Positions 53,339 to 62,414 of a stretch of 64,000 bases of DNA are shown piece after piece. The notes below the pieces were generated by a model, which did not search any database, was not told the origin of the DNA, and saw nothing but the letters and a program-made list of their open reading frames with translations. Each line of letters begins with the position of its first letter. Position 1 is the first letter of the stretch. Position numbers and translations under genes: made by a program. The DNA lies in the NCBI GenBank assembly GCA_963676165.1, contig OY781043.1, positions 2,728,001 to 2,792,000 of the forward strand. The letters run 5' to 3'. The DNA is from JAQIBY01 sp963676165. GTDB taxonomy: Bacteria; Bacteroidota; Bacteroidia; Bacteroidales; ML635J-15.

Positions 53339-54710
53339 GTCTTTTTATTTCTGATTTAATCTCACTCCAATTTTTTACTCTAATAATATTTTTAGGTAAT
53401 TCTTCTTCTTCAATTTGATTGTATGGATGGTCAATCAAAAAAACATATTCACAATTGATAGCTAGTTTAAAGGCATTTTCAATATCATCCTCAATGAAAT
53501 ATCTATAATTCCTTTTAGAAGTATAATAAAATCTGTTTTTGAAATTATTTGAAGATGCATTGAATAATAGTCCCCAGAACGAGAAACTACGCTTTGAAAT
53601 ATCAATGCTGTTTTTTTCGATGTGTATTTTATTTTTATTGGATTCTATATCATATTTTTTTAGCCATTCTTTCGTAAGTTTTGTTAATGTTGTTTTATCC
53701 CAAAGTTTATTATTCTTTTCTATTAAATTGCCATATGCGTATTGAGGCCACGGTCTATAACTGTGAATATTAATCTTATATCCAAAGCTGTTTTTGAGTT
53801 CTTTTATTATTTTCCCAATATTTTCTTCAATTGGTTCTTGTTCTTTCCAATATTCTGGATTGTTAAAAACATCAAATTCATCATCTCTGCTTATATCTTT
53901 TCCCTCTATATTACTTACTGGAATTTTCGTTATTTCTTCAGGGGATAATCGTTTCCCTTTAGGAATATCTTCTCCTTCATAGATTTTTTCCATATTTTGT
54001 TGATGAAATTTGCAAAATGTTACTCTGTGTCTATTAAGTACCCCATCAATATCAATCCCTATGATTCGGCTTTTTAGATAAACAACTCTGCGGTATTTTG
54101 CAGCCAATCTATAATATAGAATATGTAGAATAAAAATGAATAGAAATAATCCAGATGACCAATAAATGTTAAAATTCTTGATAAGAATAAAAGGGAAACA
54201 GTATTCTCCAATACCTGCAATAATTCTAGCTCCAAGAGCAAAGTAAATCGAATCAATTAATGCAATTGCATAGTAAAGAACACCAAAAGTATGTAAATCA
54301 CAATATTTGGGAATTGTAATTTGTTTTGGCAATACTCTAAAAGTATTTTCATTATTTATCTCCGATGTATCATAAAAATATTTTCTTACTCCATTAATAG
54401 TTCTTGCATATAGTACATTATCGAGTTTTAAGCCAACAAGATAGGCTGAAGATAATGCTCCAATCATAGAGATAATTAAAAAGAAACCTCCAATAAACAG
54501 ATTGGTATTTACAAGATTGGGGGTTCCATTAAGTAAATTATTAATGAGTTTAAAATTGTCTTTTCCTAACCAAATAAATATGAAGGATGGTGCTGAAACA
54601 ATTAACAATATATGTCTAAAGAATATGCCTATTTGCTTGTTTGTTTCAAAATGAGCATTGGATATATTCTTATATTCTTCTATTTGAAAATTATTGAAAT
54701 CATTTTTCAT
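53331..54710 (-). CDS. Membrane-anchored HAD-like protein
   Basis: 459 aa. About four membrane segments occupy the first 205 residues (near 30-48, 71-92, 142-166 and 184-203). The rest is an HAD-type domain: motif I GIDIDGVLNRH (Asp220, Asp222), a Ser in NIHSYRPWPQ at the motif II position, and an acidic YFIEDDIENAF followed by VFLIDHPYNQ near motif IV. The pattern is close to 5'-nucleotidase-like HAD enzymes, so a cytoplasmic nucleotide or nucleic-acid phosphatase tethered to the membrane is possible. It lies between AbiEii (4-bp gap) and the NurA-like gene (overlap), as part of one operon. Confidence 0.7.
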   Translation of the reverse strand: MKNDFNNFQIEEYKNISNAHFETNKQIGIFFRHILLIVSAPSFIFIWLGKDNFKLINNLLNGTPNLVNTNLFIGGFFLIISMIGALSSAYLVGLKLDNVLYARTINGVRKYFYDTSEINNENTFRVLPKQITIPKYCDLHTFGVLYYAIALIDSIYFALGARIIAGIGEYCFPFILIKNFNIYWSSGLFLFIFILHILYYRLAAKYRRVVYLKSRIIGIDIDGVLNRHRVTFCKFHQQNMEKIYEGEDIPKGKRLSPEEITKIPVSNIEGKDISRDDEFDVFNNPEYWKEQEPIEENIGKIIKELKNSFGYKINIHSYRPWPQYAYGNLIEKNNKLWDKTTLTKLTKEWLKKYDIESNKNKIHIEKNSIDISKRSFSFWGLLFNASSNNFKNRFYYTSKRNYRYFIEDDIENAFKLAINCEYVFLIDHPYNQIEEEELPKNIIRVKNWSEIKSEIKRLG

Positions 54711-54714
54711 ATTT

Positions 54715-55518
54715 TCAAAGTTCTAAGTTTTTTAAGTGCCTCATTAACTCTCTTTCCACTTGTTCAAAATCGGGCAAATCTTTTATTTGGTCTTTCATTG
54801 ATTTTTGCCAACGTGCCTTGTATTGTGGCAATCGTTGTTCTAATTTGCTGAAAAAGTCTGACGGATTAACATCTTTGCTCTCACATTTTGAAATAAACTC
54901 ATTTCTGTAGAAGTCAAGGTCTAATCCGTGTAATTCAAGTAAATACCAAATGTCATAAAAGTCTCTTGCCTGCATTCGTTGCATAATTGAGCGAAGTTTT
55001 TCGACTAAAATCTCCTCTAAAGAGTAACAAAGTAATTGGTGCGTCTCTTGGTCGGTATATGTTGTAATTACATCTTTTTTGATAGGCTCAAATTGCAATG
55101 TTTCACTTTTCGATACATCAACTTTTACACGTTTGTTTGCACCAATTCCACCAAGAGGACCAACGTAACTTATGTAGAAATTTATTCCTCCATCTTCGTG
55201 TTCATTGTTGTCAATTATTTCAAGTGGGATATTTGCTTCCTCCTTTACGTATTCAAAGGTTTCTTTGAAGTAATCAAATATTTGCTCATTTGAAACGGTA
55301 TTATCTAAAAGCGTGAAATCTAAATCTTCAGAAAAGCGATAATCCTTGAAATATACTTTTTTCAATACTGTGCCACCTTTGAAAATGATTATTTTGGACA
55401 GAATTTCGTGCATAGCAACACCTTGCAATATCCACGATAATATATAATCTTTCTCAATTTGTTGGTCACGAACACCGACTGCTCTTGCTTTTTTCTGTAT
55501 TTCGCCTGGTATTATCAC
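54715..55518 (-). CDS. AbiEii/AbiGii-type nucleotidyltransferase toxin
   Basis: 267 aa with a GTG start. Motif 1 GGT (residues 48-50) in IIIFKGGTVLKKVYF, the DxD pair Asp65/Asp67 in RFSEDLDF, KVDVS as the third acidic strand, and the C-terminal MQARDFYDIWYLLEL. These are the nucleotidyltransferase features of AbiEii toxins, which use NTPs and cause bacteriostasis during phage infection. The GTG overlaps the antitoxin stop by 4 bases (GTGA), so the two are translationally coupled. Confidence 0.9.
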   Translation of the reverse strand: MIIPGEIQKKARAVGVRDQQIEKDYILSWILQGVAMHEILSKIIIFKGGTVLKKVYFKDYRFSEDLDFTLLDNTVSNEQIFDYFKETFEYVKEEANIPLEIIDNNEHEDGGINFYISYVGPLGGIGANKRVKVDVSKSETLQFEPIKKDVITTYTDQETHQLLCYSLEEILVEKLRSIMQRMQARDFYDIWYLLELHGLDLDFYRNEFISKCESKDVNPSDFFSKLEQRLPQYKARWQKSMKDQIKDLPDFEQVERELMRHLKNLEL

Positions 55519-56336
55519 GTGTAAATAGCTGTTTTAATAGTTTCTGTTTCTATATTTTGTTGAACGCTCCATCTGGAAATAATTTTACCTGATTTTGGAA
55601 GTTCTGTATCTAAAGTTACAACCGATTTTGTTTTTATATTCTGTAATTCATCAATTATTGATGTCTCTATTTCTAAGGTTTCCAACAAGAATCCAAGACG
55701 TTTTATTACCGCTTGAGAATTAAATTTTATAACATAATCTAACAGTGTGTTGAATTTTATTTTCTCTTTTGATATAAAAATAGCTCTTGCTATTTCGACA
55801 ATTCCGCCTGAATAGTCAGGTTTAAATAAACAATCAACAATTGTTTTTTCAAGGTCAGAACAAATAACTTTATTGAAATTGTCAATCCATATTTTTTTAG
55901 CACCAAAAAAATGTTGGTCATTATGATATATGAATTGAAAATCTGTGCTTTTGACTTTCAAAATAGCAGGTTTCAATTGCTCTGAAACAACAATTTGTTC
56001 TTTTAATGATGGTTGTGTTATTAAGTTATGTATTTGTAATGCTGAATAATATCCGATATAATAATCTGCTCCATTAACCAAATGTTTTGCAAGAAGATGC
56101 CAGTCGGGCATATAATCCTCAGGGTCTTGCTCGTATGGAATAACGTGATATAAACCACGTTTTATTCGCATTAAAAGACCTCTACGTGTCATATCTCTGA
56201 GTAATTCTCTAAGGGCACTATCTTTTGAATTTGGTAATGCTTTTTTTGCTTGTTCATAATCAAAACAGAGTATTTCTTGCTCATTAAAATAAGTCAAGAT
56301 TTCATTTGATTGTTTTGATATGAACTTATTTTTCAT
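55515..56336 (-). CDS. AbiEi-type antitoxin/transcriptional repressor
   Basis: 273 aa. The N-terminal winged-helix part (EILCFDYEQAKKALPNSKDSALRELLRDMTRRGLLMRIKRGLYHV) leads into the AbiEi C-terminal domain (HLVNGADYYIGYYSALQIHNL, ICSDLEKTIVDCLFKPDYSGG). AbiEi antitoxins repress their own operon and, in this type IV system, counteract AbiEii without binding it. It is the first gene of the seven-gene operon, so its repression would extend to the NurA-HerA genes. Palindromic candidate operators lie upstream. Confidence 0.9.
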   Translation of the reverse strand: MKNKFISKQSNEILTYFNEQEILCFDYEQAKKALPNSKDSALRELLRDMTRRGLLMRIKRGLYHVIPYEQDPEDYMPDWHLLAKHLVNGADYYIGYYSALQIHNLITQPSLKEQIVVSEQLKPAILKVKSTDFQFIYHNDQHFFGAKKIWIDNFNKVICSDLEKTIVDCLFKPDYSGGIVEIARAIFISKEKIKFNTLLDYVIKFNSQAVIKRLGFLLETLEIETSIIDELQNIKTKSVVTLDTELPKSGKIISRWSVQQNIETETIKTAIYT

Positions 56337-56344
56337 ATTGCATT

Positions 56345-56363
56345 TGTCAGGTTCAATCTGGCA
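56345..56363. promoter_or_regulatory. Candidate AbiEi operator, proximal site
   Basis: TGTCAGGTTCAATCTGGCA, an imperfect palindrome (5 of 7 arm positions), 9 bases upstream of the antitoxin ATG. It shares TGTCAGG and CTG-CA ends with the distal site. Two such sites in a promoter are characteristic of AbiEi regulation in known systems. Confidence 0.4.
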
Positions 56364-56431
56364 ATAAAGATATAAAATATAATTATTCTTTACGCATTAT
56401 TTCCCAATTTAGTTATTCTTTATATTTGTTT

Positions 56432-56450
56432 TGTCAGGAAGATCCTGCCA
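56432..56450. promoter_or_regulatory. Candidate AbiEi operator, distal site
   Basis: TGTCAGGAAGATCCTGCCA, a palindrome with 7-base arms matching at 6 of 7 positions, 87 bp from the proximal site. Between the two sites the 10-mer TTATTCTTTA occurs twice in direct orientation (56383 and 56413). Confidence 0.4.
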
Positions 56451-56698
56451 TTCTCACTATATTCAATATGCTGGGCTTGTTTAAATAAGAAAAACTCTTC
56501 CCGATTTATTGTATATCCATTGAAATTAACATTCCTAAAGCACTAAATCGGTATGTGTAGTTTGAGGGTTGAACTTTTCCTGTCTTTTCCTTTTCTTCAA
56601 TGCAGCAAATTTTAATAGTTCATATGTCCTTCTTCGCTTGTGCACAACTCATTTACACCCCGGGAAAACCGTTTTTACACACACCCGTTGTGCGTATA

Positions 56699-56779
56699 TG
56701 TACAATAATACCCGTTATTATCTCTGTCAAATATACAAAATAATATAAACACACAAGTAACAAAGGGTATTATTGTACA
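56699..56779. repeat. 15-bp perfect inverted repeat in the gap before the island
   Basis: TGTACAATAATACCC at 56699-56713 and its exact reverse complement at 56765-56779, separated by 51 bases of A/T-rich sequence. It lies in the 566-bp gap between the defence operon and the malic enzyme terminator. I see no gene in the gap. It may mark the edge of the inserted island, a regulatory site or a small palindromic element. Confidence 0.55.
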
Positions 56780-56813
56780 AACAAACAGGCGTTTTCAGGC
56801 GTAAATATCAAAA

Positions 56814-56842
56814 TAGCATCTGCCAAAAAAGACAGACGCCAT
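56814..56842 (-). terminator. Terminator of the malic enzyme gene
   Basis: On the minus strand GCGTCTG pairs with CAGATGC (one G-U) around a T-rich loop and is followed by TATTTT. A second, A/T-rich hairpin (AATACTGA / TCAGTATT, 56851-56875) lies closer to the gene. Confidence 0.5.
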
Positions 56843-56902
56843 TTTATTGAAATACTGAGTTGATAATTCAGTATTATGAATTAATTCTGTACAGTAATTA
56901 TT

Positions 56903-58357
56903 CTACTTTACTTCATCGATAGCAGCTTGCAAGGCTTCGTCTAAAAGCGCTTGAGGCACTTCGTCGATGTATTTTTCTTCCATCATATGATCGGTTAGTC
57001 CGCGAGCGTATTCTATGTCACGCTTTGCAATATTGAAAGCTTCCTGCCAAGATAACTCTATACGAGCGACACCATCTTTAATTGCTTGCATTGCAACGTC
57101 TGCAGCCTCAACAGGAAATACAGCAGCTTCATCCATTTTTGGAATAATATCGTCTGGATTAATGCCACGCTTTTCTGCATATTTCGCCAATGACTCTGCT
57201 GCTGCAATTGCCATATTATCGGTAATTTTGCGTGCTCGAACCATTAATGCACCTTTCAAGATTCCAGGGAAACCCAATGAGTTATTCACTTGATTCGGGA
57301 AATCACCACGACCAGTTGCAACAATATAAGCACCAGCCTTTTTCGCTGCATACGGATAAATTTCAGGCACTGGATTTGCGCATACAAAGACAATTGATTT
57401 TTCTGCCATACTAGAAATCCATTCAGGTTTGATTGTATCAGGACCTGGCTTAGATAAAGCAATCAGTACATCAGCACCTTTCATTGCTTCACCAAAATCG
57501 TCAATTTTATTTGGATTTGTGGTCTCGCACAGCTCCCACTTACGATAGAAAGCTTTATTTTCACGGATATCGTTTCTATCTTTATGCAATGAGCCTCTAG
57601 AATCGAAAAGAACGATTTTCTTCGGATCACCACCGGCAGCTATAATTAATCGTGCAATGGTAGTATTTGAAGCACCAGCCCCCATCATTGTAATTTTCAC
57701 ATCACCAATTTTCTTATCGGCAATTTTCAATGCATTAATAAGACCCGCTAAAGTTACAGATGCTGTACCTTGAGCATCATCGTGCCATACCGGAATATCG
57801 CATTCATCACGCAAAGTATCCAGCACTTTATAACAATTAGGCTGAGAAATATCTTCCAAATTTACAGCACCAAAACTAGGCTGCAACATTTTCACAAACT
57901 CAATAATTTTATCGGGGTCTTTCTCCCCTTTTTCATTGATAGAGTTTATACACAAGGCTACAGCATCAACGCCTCCAAGATATTTCATCAGAAAGGCTTT
58001 CCCTTCCATCACGCCAAGTCCTCCTGAAGGAGTCACATCGCCATCACCGAGAACACGGGTTGAATCACTGACTACTGCAACAAGATTTCCACGATTAGAA
58101 AGGTTAAATGACTCATTGTTATCATCGCGAATGCTTGTTGAAACCTTTGACACACCAGGAGTGTACCAAACATTGAACCAGTTAAACCCGGGGACAGCAG
58201 CTTTTGGAACGACTTGAATTTTTCCACCATAAAATGTATGTGCAGAATGGGCCAAGTTTTTCAAAAACAAGGTTTGAGCTTTAGCAATTTGCTCATCGCT
58301 GAAATCATCAGGAAAAGCATTGTGAAGATTGGATAGGTCTAGGTTTATTTTTTCCAT
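56903..58357 (-). CDS. Malic enzyme (NAD(P)-dependent)
   Basis: 484 aa, the short bacterial type without a phosphotransacetylase fusion. Markers: YTPGVSKVSTSI, SDSTRVLGDGDVTPSGGLGVMEGKA, NLEDISQPNCYKVLDTLRDE, VWHDDAQGTASVTLAGL, the dinucleotide fold GAGASNTTIARL, and FPNQVNNSLGFPGILKGAL. It converts malate to pyruvate and CO2 with reduction of NAD(P). It stands beside succinate dehydrogenase and fumarase genes and so links the reductive branch to pyruvate. Confidence 0.93.
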   Translation of the reverse strand: MEKINLDLSNLHNAFPDDFSDEQIAKAQTLFLKNLAHSAHTFYGGKIQVVPKAAVPGFNWFNVWYTPGVSKVSTSIRDDNNESFNLSNRGNLVAVVSDSTRVLGDGDVTPSGGLGVMEGKAFLMKYLGGVDAVALCINSINEKGEKDPDKIIEFVKMLQPSFGAVNLEDISQPNCYKVLDTLRDECDIPVWHDDAQGTASVTLAGLINALKIADKKIGDVKITMMGAGASNTTIARLIIAAGGDPKKIVLFDSRGSLHKDRNDIRENKAFYRKWELCETTNPNKIDDFGEAMKGADVLIALSKPGPDTIKPEWISSMAEKSIVFVCANPVPEIYPYAAKKAGAYIVATGRGDFPNQVNNSLGFPGILKGALMVRARKITDNMAIAAAESLAKYAEKRGINPDDIIPKMDEAAVFPVEAADVAMQAIKDGVARIELSWQEAFNIAKRDIEYARGLTDHMMEEKYIDEVPQALLDEALQAAIDEVK

Positions 58358-58377
58358 ATGTCAATTATTGAATAAGT

Positions 58378-59139
58378 TTAATGTTTTTCAGCTCCGGCCT
58401 TTTTAAATCCGGCTTTAATAAATTCACGATTTAGGCGTGCAATATGTGACAAGCTAACTCCTTTCGGACATTCAGCCTCACACGCTCCGGTATTGGAACA
58501 TGAACCAAATCCGAGTTCATCCATTTTTGTTAGCATATTCCAAGCACGTTGAACGCCTTCAGTTTTTCCTTGCGGAAGCAATGCATATTGAGACACTTTT
58601 GCTGCGACAAACAGCATGGCAGAAGAGTTTTTGCAAGCAGCAACACATGCCCCACAGCCAATACAAGCAGCAGCATCAAAGGCTTCATCGGATTTTACTT
58701 TAGGCACTTTATATGTGTTGGCATCCACAGCAGAACCCACTTCGACATTGACAAACCCACCAGCTTCCATAATTTTTTCGAAAGCGCTGCGATCAACCAC
58801 TAAATCTTTAATCACAGGAAATGAATTTGTACGCCAAGGCTCAACAGTGATGGTATCTCCATCTTTAAAGGCTTTCATATTTAATTGGCAGGTAGTAATT
58901 TCCTGACCTGGTCCATGAGGACGACCGTTCACCATCATAGCGCAACTACCGCAAATACCTTCGCGACAATCGTGCTCAAATGCAACCGGATCTTTCCCTT
59001 CAGCAATTAGATTCTCATTTAAAGCATCCATCATCTCGAGGAATGTCATATCGAGGGATGCATTGTCTAGATGATAAGTTTCAAACTGACCTTTATCTTT
59101 GGGACCGGCTTGTCGCCAGACTTTTAATGTTAATTTCAT
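58378..59139 (-). CDS. sdhB: Succinate dehydrogenase/fumarate reductase iron-sulfur subunit
   Basis: 253 aa. A ferredoxin-type 2Fe-2S domain (HDCREGICGSCAMMVNGRPHGP) is followed by the 4Fe-4S/3Fe-4S cysteine sets (CIGCGACVAACKNSS and CSNTGACEAECPKGV). It passes electrons between the flavoprotein SdhA and the cytochrome b subunit. Last gene of the sdhCAB operon in the order common to Bacteroidota. Confidence 0.95.
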   Translation of the reverse strand: MKLTLKVWRQAGPKDKGQFETYHLDNASLDMTFLEMMDALNENLIAEGKDPVAFEHDCREGICGSCAMMVNGRPHGPGQEITTCQLNMKAFKDGDTITVEPWRTNSFPVIKDLVVDRSAFEKIMEAGGFVNVEVGSAVDANTYKVPKVKSDEAFDAAACIGCGACVAACKNSSAMLFVAAKVSQYALLPQGKTEGVQRAWNMLTKMDELGFGSCSNTGACEAECPKGVSLSHIARLNREFIKAGFKKAGAEKH

Positions 59140-59166
59140 AATTCTGTATTTAATTGATTTGACAGA

Positions 59167-61104
59167 CTATTTATAACTTCTTTGTTGAACTTTAACTTCT
59201 TCAAACTTCAGCTCTTCTTTATGCAGATTTGGCATTTTTTGATTGCCTTGGTATTCCCAAACGGATACATAACTGTATTCTTCATCGTTACGCATTGCCT
59301 CACCATCAGGAGTTTGGTATTCTTCACGGAAATGTGCCCCGCAAGACTCCTTTCTATTTAATGCATCATACATAATTAAACGAGCAATTTCAAAGGAAGC
59401 TGCAACTCTTAAAGCACGTTCAAGTGTCTGGTTCATACTATCGGTAGAACCTGTCACATTCAGGTCTTTATAAAATTCTTCTTCTAAGGCATTCACTTCC
59501 TCAATACCTTTGCGGAGGCCTTCATCATTGCGTGCCATTCCCGCTCTATCCCACATGATTTTACCAAGCTTTTTATGGAATGCAAGCGGAGATGTTTTTC
59601 CATTGATATTCATTAAACGCTCAATGCGTTCTCTTGCTTCTTTTTCAGCCTCCTCAAATTCTGGCAAATCTGTAGGAATTTTTGGTGTTTGAATCTCTCC
59701 TGCCAGATAATCGTTAATTGTAATTGGCAAGACAAAATATCCATCACCAGAACCCTGCATCAAGGCAGATGCACCAAGTCGGTTTGCGCCATGATCAGAG
59801 AAATTTGCTTCTCCAATAGCGTACAATCCCGGAACGGTAGTCATCAAATTATAATCAACCCACAAGCCACCCATTGTATAATGTCCTGCAGGATAAATTT
59901 TCATAGGTTCATCGTATGGTGATTCCCCAGTGATTTTCTGATACATATCAAAGAGGTTTCCATATTTATTTTTGATTACTTTTTTCCCTTGTTTCTTAAT
60001 TGCATCCGAGAAATCGAGATACACAGCATATCCTGTCTCCCCGACTCCATATCCAGCATCGCAACGTTCTTTGGCTGCACGTGAAGCAATATCACGAGGG
60101 ACAAGATTTCCAAATGCAGGATATCTTCGTTCAAGATAATAATCACGTTCTTCAACCGGAATATCTTTTGCCTTACGTTTATCGCCCTTTATTTTAGACA
60201 CCCAAACACGGCCATCATTACGCAAAGACTCTGACATCAAAGTCAATTTTGACTGATATTCATTCAATTGCGGGATACATGATGGATGGATTTGAATAAA
60301 GCTAGGATTTGCAAAAAAAGCACCTTTTTTATAAGCTGCATAAGCAGCTTCACCGCTAGAATTTACGGCAAGTGTGGACAAGAAATAAATTGTACCGTAA
60401 CCTCCGGTCGCCATGACAACCGCATGTGCAGAATGTCTTTCAATTTCGCCGGTTACCAAGTTACGACAAACGATTCCTCTAGCCTTTCCTTCCACAGTTA
60501 CAATTTCCAGCATTTGCCGGCGTTCGTACATTGTAACAGTACCTTTTGCAATCTGGCGTTTTAATGCACTATAACTTCCGAGTAACACTTGTTGTCCGGT
60601 TTGCCCTTGTGCATAAAATGTCCGGGAAACCTGCACCCCACCAAATGAGCGAGTTGTAAGATCACCACCGTATTCCCGTGCAAACGGAACGCCTTGAGCA
60701 GTTAATTGATCGATAATTGAGCTACTCACTTCGGCAGCACGATACACATTGGCTTCGCGCGCTCTGAAATCGCCCCCTTTGATCATATCGTAAAACAAAC
60801 GATACACGGAATCGTTATCATTTCGATAATTTTTTGTTGCATTAATTCCTCCTTGTGCCGCAACAGAGTGTGCGCGTCGTGGGGAATCTTGAAAACAAAA
60901 CACCTTAACATTGTATCCCATTTGTCCGAGACTTGCAGCACCAGCAGCACCAGCCACTCCAGTACCGACCATAATAATGTCCATTTTCTTTTTATTGGCA
61001 GGACTTACAAGTTTAAGCGAGTTTTTATGATTTGTCCACTTTTGAGCAAGTGGTCCTTTGGGAATTTTTGAGTTTAATATAGCCATTGAATCAGTTTTTT
61101 TCAT
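59167..61104 (-). CDS. sdhA: Succinate dehydrogenase/fumarate reductase flavoprotein subunit
   Basis: 645 aa. FAD-binding GTGVAGAAGAASLGQMGYNV, the covalent flavin segment HSVAAQGGINA, substrate-binding IQIHPSCIP, YTMGGLWVDYN, GEANFSDHGANRLGASALMQG and a C-terminal ESCGAHFREE. Its start codon overlaps the sdhC stop by one base (TAATG). In a fermenting relative it would run as fumarate reductase, producing succinate for the methylmalonyl-CoA pathway encoded earlier. Confidence 0.95.
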   Translation of the reverse strand: MKKTDSMAILNSKIPKGPLAQKWTNHKNSLKLVSPANKKKMDIIMVGTGVAGAAGAASLGQMGYNVKVFCFQDSPRRAHSVAAQGGINATKNYRNDNDSVYRLFYDMIKGGDFRAREANVYRAAEVSSSIIDQLTAQGVPFAREYGGDLTTRSFGGVQVSRTFYAQGQTGQQVLLGSYSALKRQIAKGTVTMYERRQMLEIVTVEGKARGIVCRNLVTGEIERHSAHAVVMATGGYGTIYFLSTLAVNSSGEAAYAAYKKGAFFANPSFIQIHPSCIPQLNEYQSKLTLMSESLRNDGRVWVSKIKGDKRKAKDIPVEERDYYLERRYPAFGNLVPRDIASRAAKERCDAGYGVGETGYAVYLDFSDAIKKQGKKVIKNKYGNLFDMYQKITGESPYDEPMKIYPAGHYTMGGLWVDYNLMTTVPGLYAIGEANFSDHGANRLGASALMQGSGDGYFVLPITINDYLAGEIQTPKIPTDLPEFEEAEKEARERIERLMNINGKTSPLAFHKKLGKIMWDRAGMARNDEGLRKGIEEVNALEEEFYKDLNVTGSTDSMNQTLERALRVAASFEIARLIMYDALNRKESCGAHFREEYQTPDGEAMRNDEEYSYVSVWEYQGNQKMPNLHKEELKFEEVKVQQRSYK

Positions 61105-61811
61105 TATATCATTGAACGAATCATCACATAAAGCGGAATTACTGCAAATCCAAATGCAAAAAGTAGAGATAAGATAACTCCTAGTCCATTAAGAATTTTT
61201 CGCCATTTTTTATTGCTGCATCCTAGTGTTTGGAATGCAGACCACACACCATGATACAAATGGAGACCTAATGCAATTGCACCAACAACATACAATGCAA
61301 CAGACCATTTCCAATTGATAAACAGTCCTGTGACAAGTGCATATGCATTTTTCATATGCTCTCCACCAATGACAACCTCTGAGAGAAGTGGATCACCAGT
61401 AAATTTCATTTTCCAAAAGAAATTAATTAGGTGAATGACGAGGAAAACAAGGATTAATGTTCCAAGGATATACATATTTCGACTTGGCCATGAGCTGCCT
61501 GCTGATGCTTTCCGCATTTTATACCTACCGAATGCACCATAATTCACATTCCGTTTTCGTTGGTTCTGGAGTGTAATCATGGATGCAATTAAAAGATGGA
61601 AGATTAGTCCAATTGCAAGAATTGGTTCAACAACTTTAATCAATGGGGTTACTGCCATAAAATGAGCAGCCCGATTAAAAAGTTCTCCGGAATCATCAAA
61701 AAGTATCATGGAATTTACGGTCAAATGCACCAATAAAAACATGATAAGGAATAAACCTGTCACACTCATCAGTATTTTTCGTCCGATTGAGGTGGTAAAA
61801 TAACTTGCCAT
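61104..61811 (-). CDS. sdhC: Succinate dehydrogenase/fumarate reductase cytochrome b subunit
   Basis: 235 aa, five predicted membrane helices, matching the single-subunit class B cytochrome b type. Candidate haem ligands are histidines in LLVHLTVNSM, IFHLLIASM, LVIHLINFF and LGLHLYHGVWSAFQTLG. It anchors SdhAB and exchanges electrons with menaquinone. First gene of the operon, about 50 bp downstream of the fumarase beta gene. Confidence 0.93.
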   Translation of the reverse strand: MASYFTTSIGRKILMSVTGLFLIMFLLVHLTVNSMILFDDSGELFNRAAHFMAVTPLIKVVEPILAIGLIFHLLIASMITLQNQRKRNVNYGAFGRYKMRKASAGSSWPSRNMYILGTLILVFLVIHLINFFWKMKFTGDPLLSEVVIGGEHMKNAYALVTGLFINWKWSVALYVVGAIALGLHLYHGVWSAFQTLGCSNKKWRKILNGLGVILSLLFAFGFAVIPLYVMIRSMI

Positions 61812-61862
61812 AGCGATAATTTTCGTTTAGTTTACAATCAATTAATTCAACTCAGAGCAACT

Positions 61863-62411
61863 TTACTGCTCCCATTTCTTTCTGCCTTCAATATATAAAT
61901 CTTTTCCGTAACAATCATTGATAACAATGAGAGGCATGTCTTTTACTTCAAGTCTTCTGACCGCTTCAGGTCCAAGTTCCGGAAAAGCAATCACTTCTGC
62001 TTTTGTAATTGTTTTTGATAAGAGTGCAGCAGCTCCTCCCGTTGCTCCAAAATAAACTGCGATATGCTTTTTAAGTCCATCGACAACATCAGCATTGCGG
62101 GAACCTTTACCAATCATTCCTTTCATTCCGACTTTCAACAAGTCATTGACAAATGGATCCATTCGATAACTGGTTGTTGGTCCAGCCGCTCCAATTGCTT
62201 GTCCTGGTTGCGCAGGAGAAGGTCCGACATAAAAAACGACACTGCCTTCAGGATTAAAAGGCAGCTCTTTTCCTTCTGTCAATAAATCAACAAGCTTTTT
62301 ATGTGCAGCATCACGTGCAGTATATATGGTTCCTGACAAAAAGACTTCGTCGCCAATATTGAGTTGACGCACTTTTTCATCGTCCAAAGGTGTTGTTAAA
62401 TGAATACTCAT
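61863..62411 (-). CDS. Class I fumarate hydratase, beta subunit
   Basis: 182 aa with the beta-domain signatures DEVFLSGTIYTARDAAHKKL, GPSPAQPGQAIGAAGPTTSYRMD, GKGSRNADVVDGLKKH and AVYFGATGGAAALLSK. It completes the active site of the two-subunit iron-sulfur fumarase (or tartrate dehydratase type) with the alpha gene 3 bp upstream. The neighbourhood (sdhCAB, sucD, malic enzyme) favours fumarase. Confidence 0.9.
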   Translation of the reverse strand: MSIHLTTPLDDEKVRQLNIGDEVFLSGTIYTARDAAHKKLVDLLTEGKELPFNPEGSVVFYVGPSPAQPGQAIGAAGPTTSYRMDPFVNDLLKVGMKGMIGKGSRNADVVDGLKKHIAVYFGATGGAAALLSKTITKAEVIAFPELGPEAVRRLEVKDMPLIVINDCYGKDLYIEGRKKWEQ

Positions 62412-62414
62412 AGC

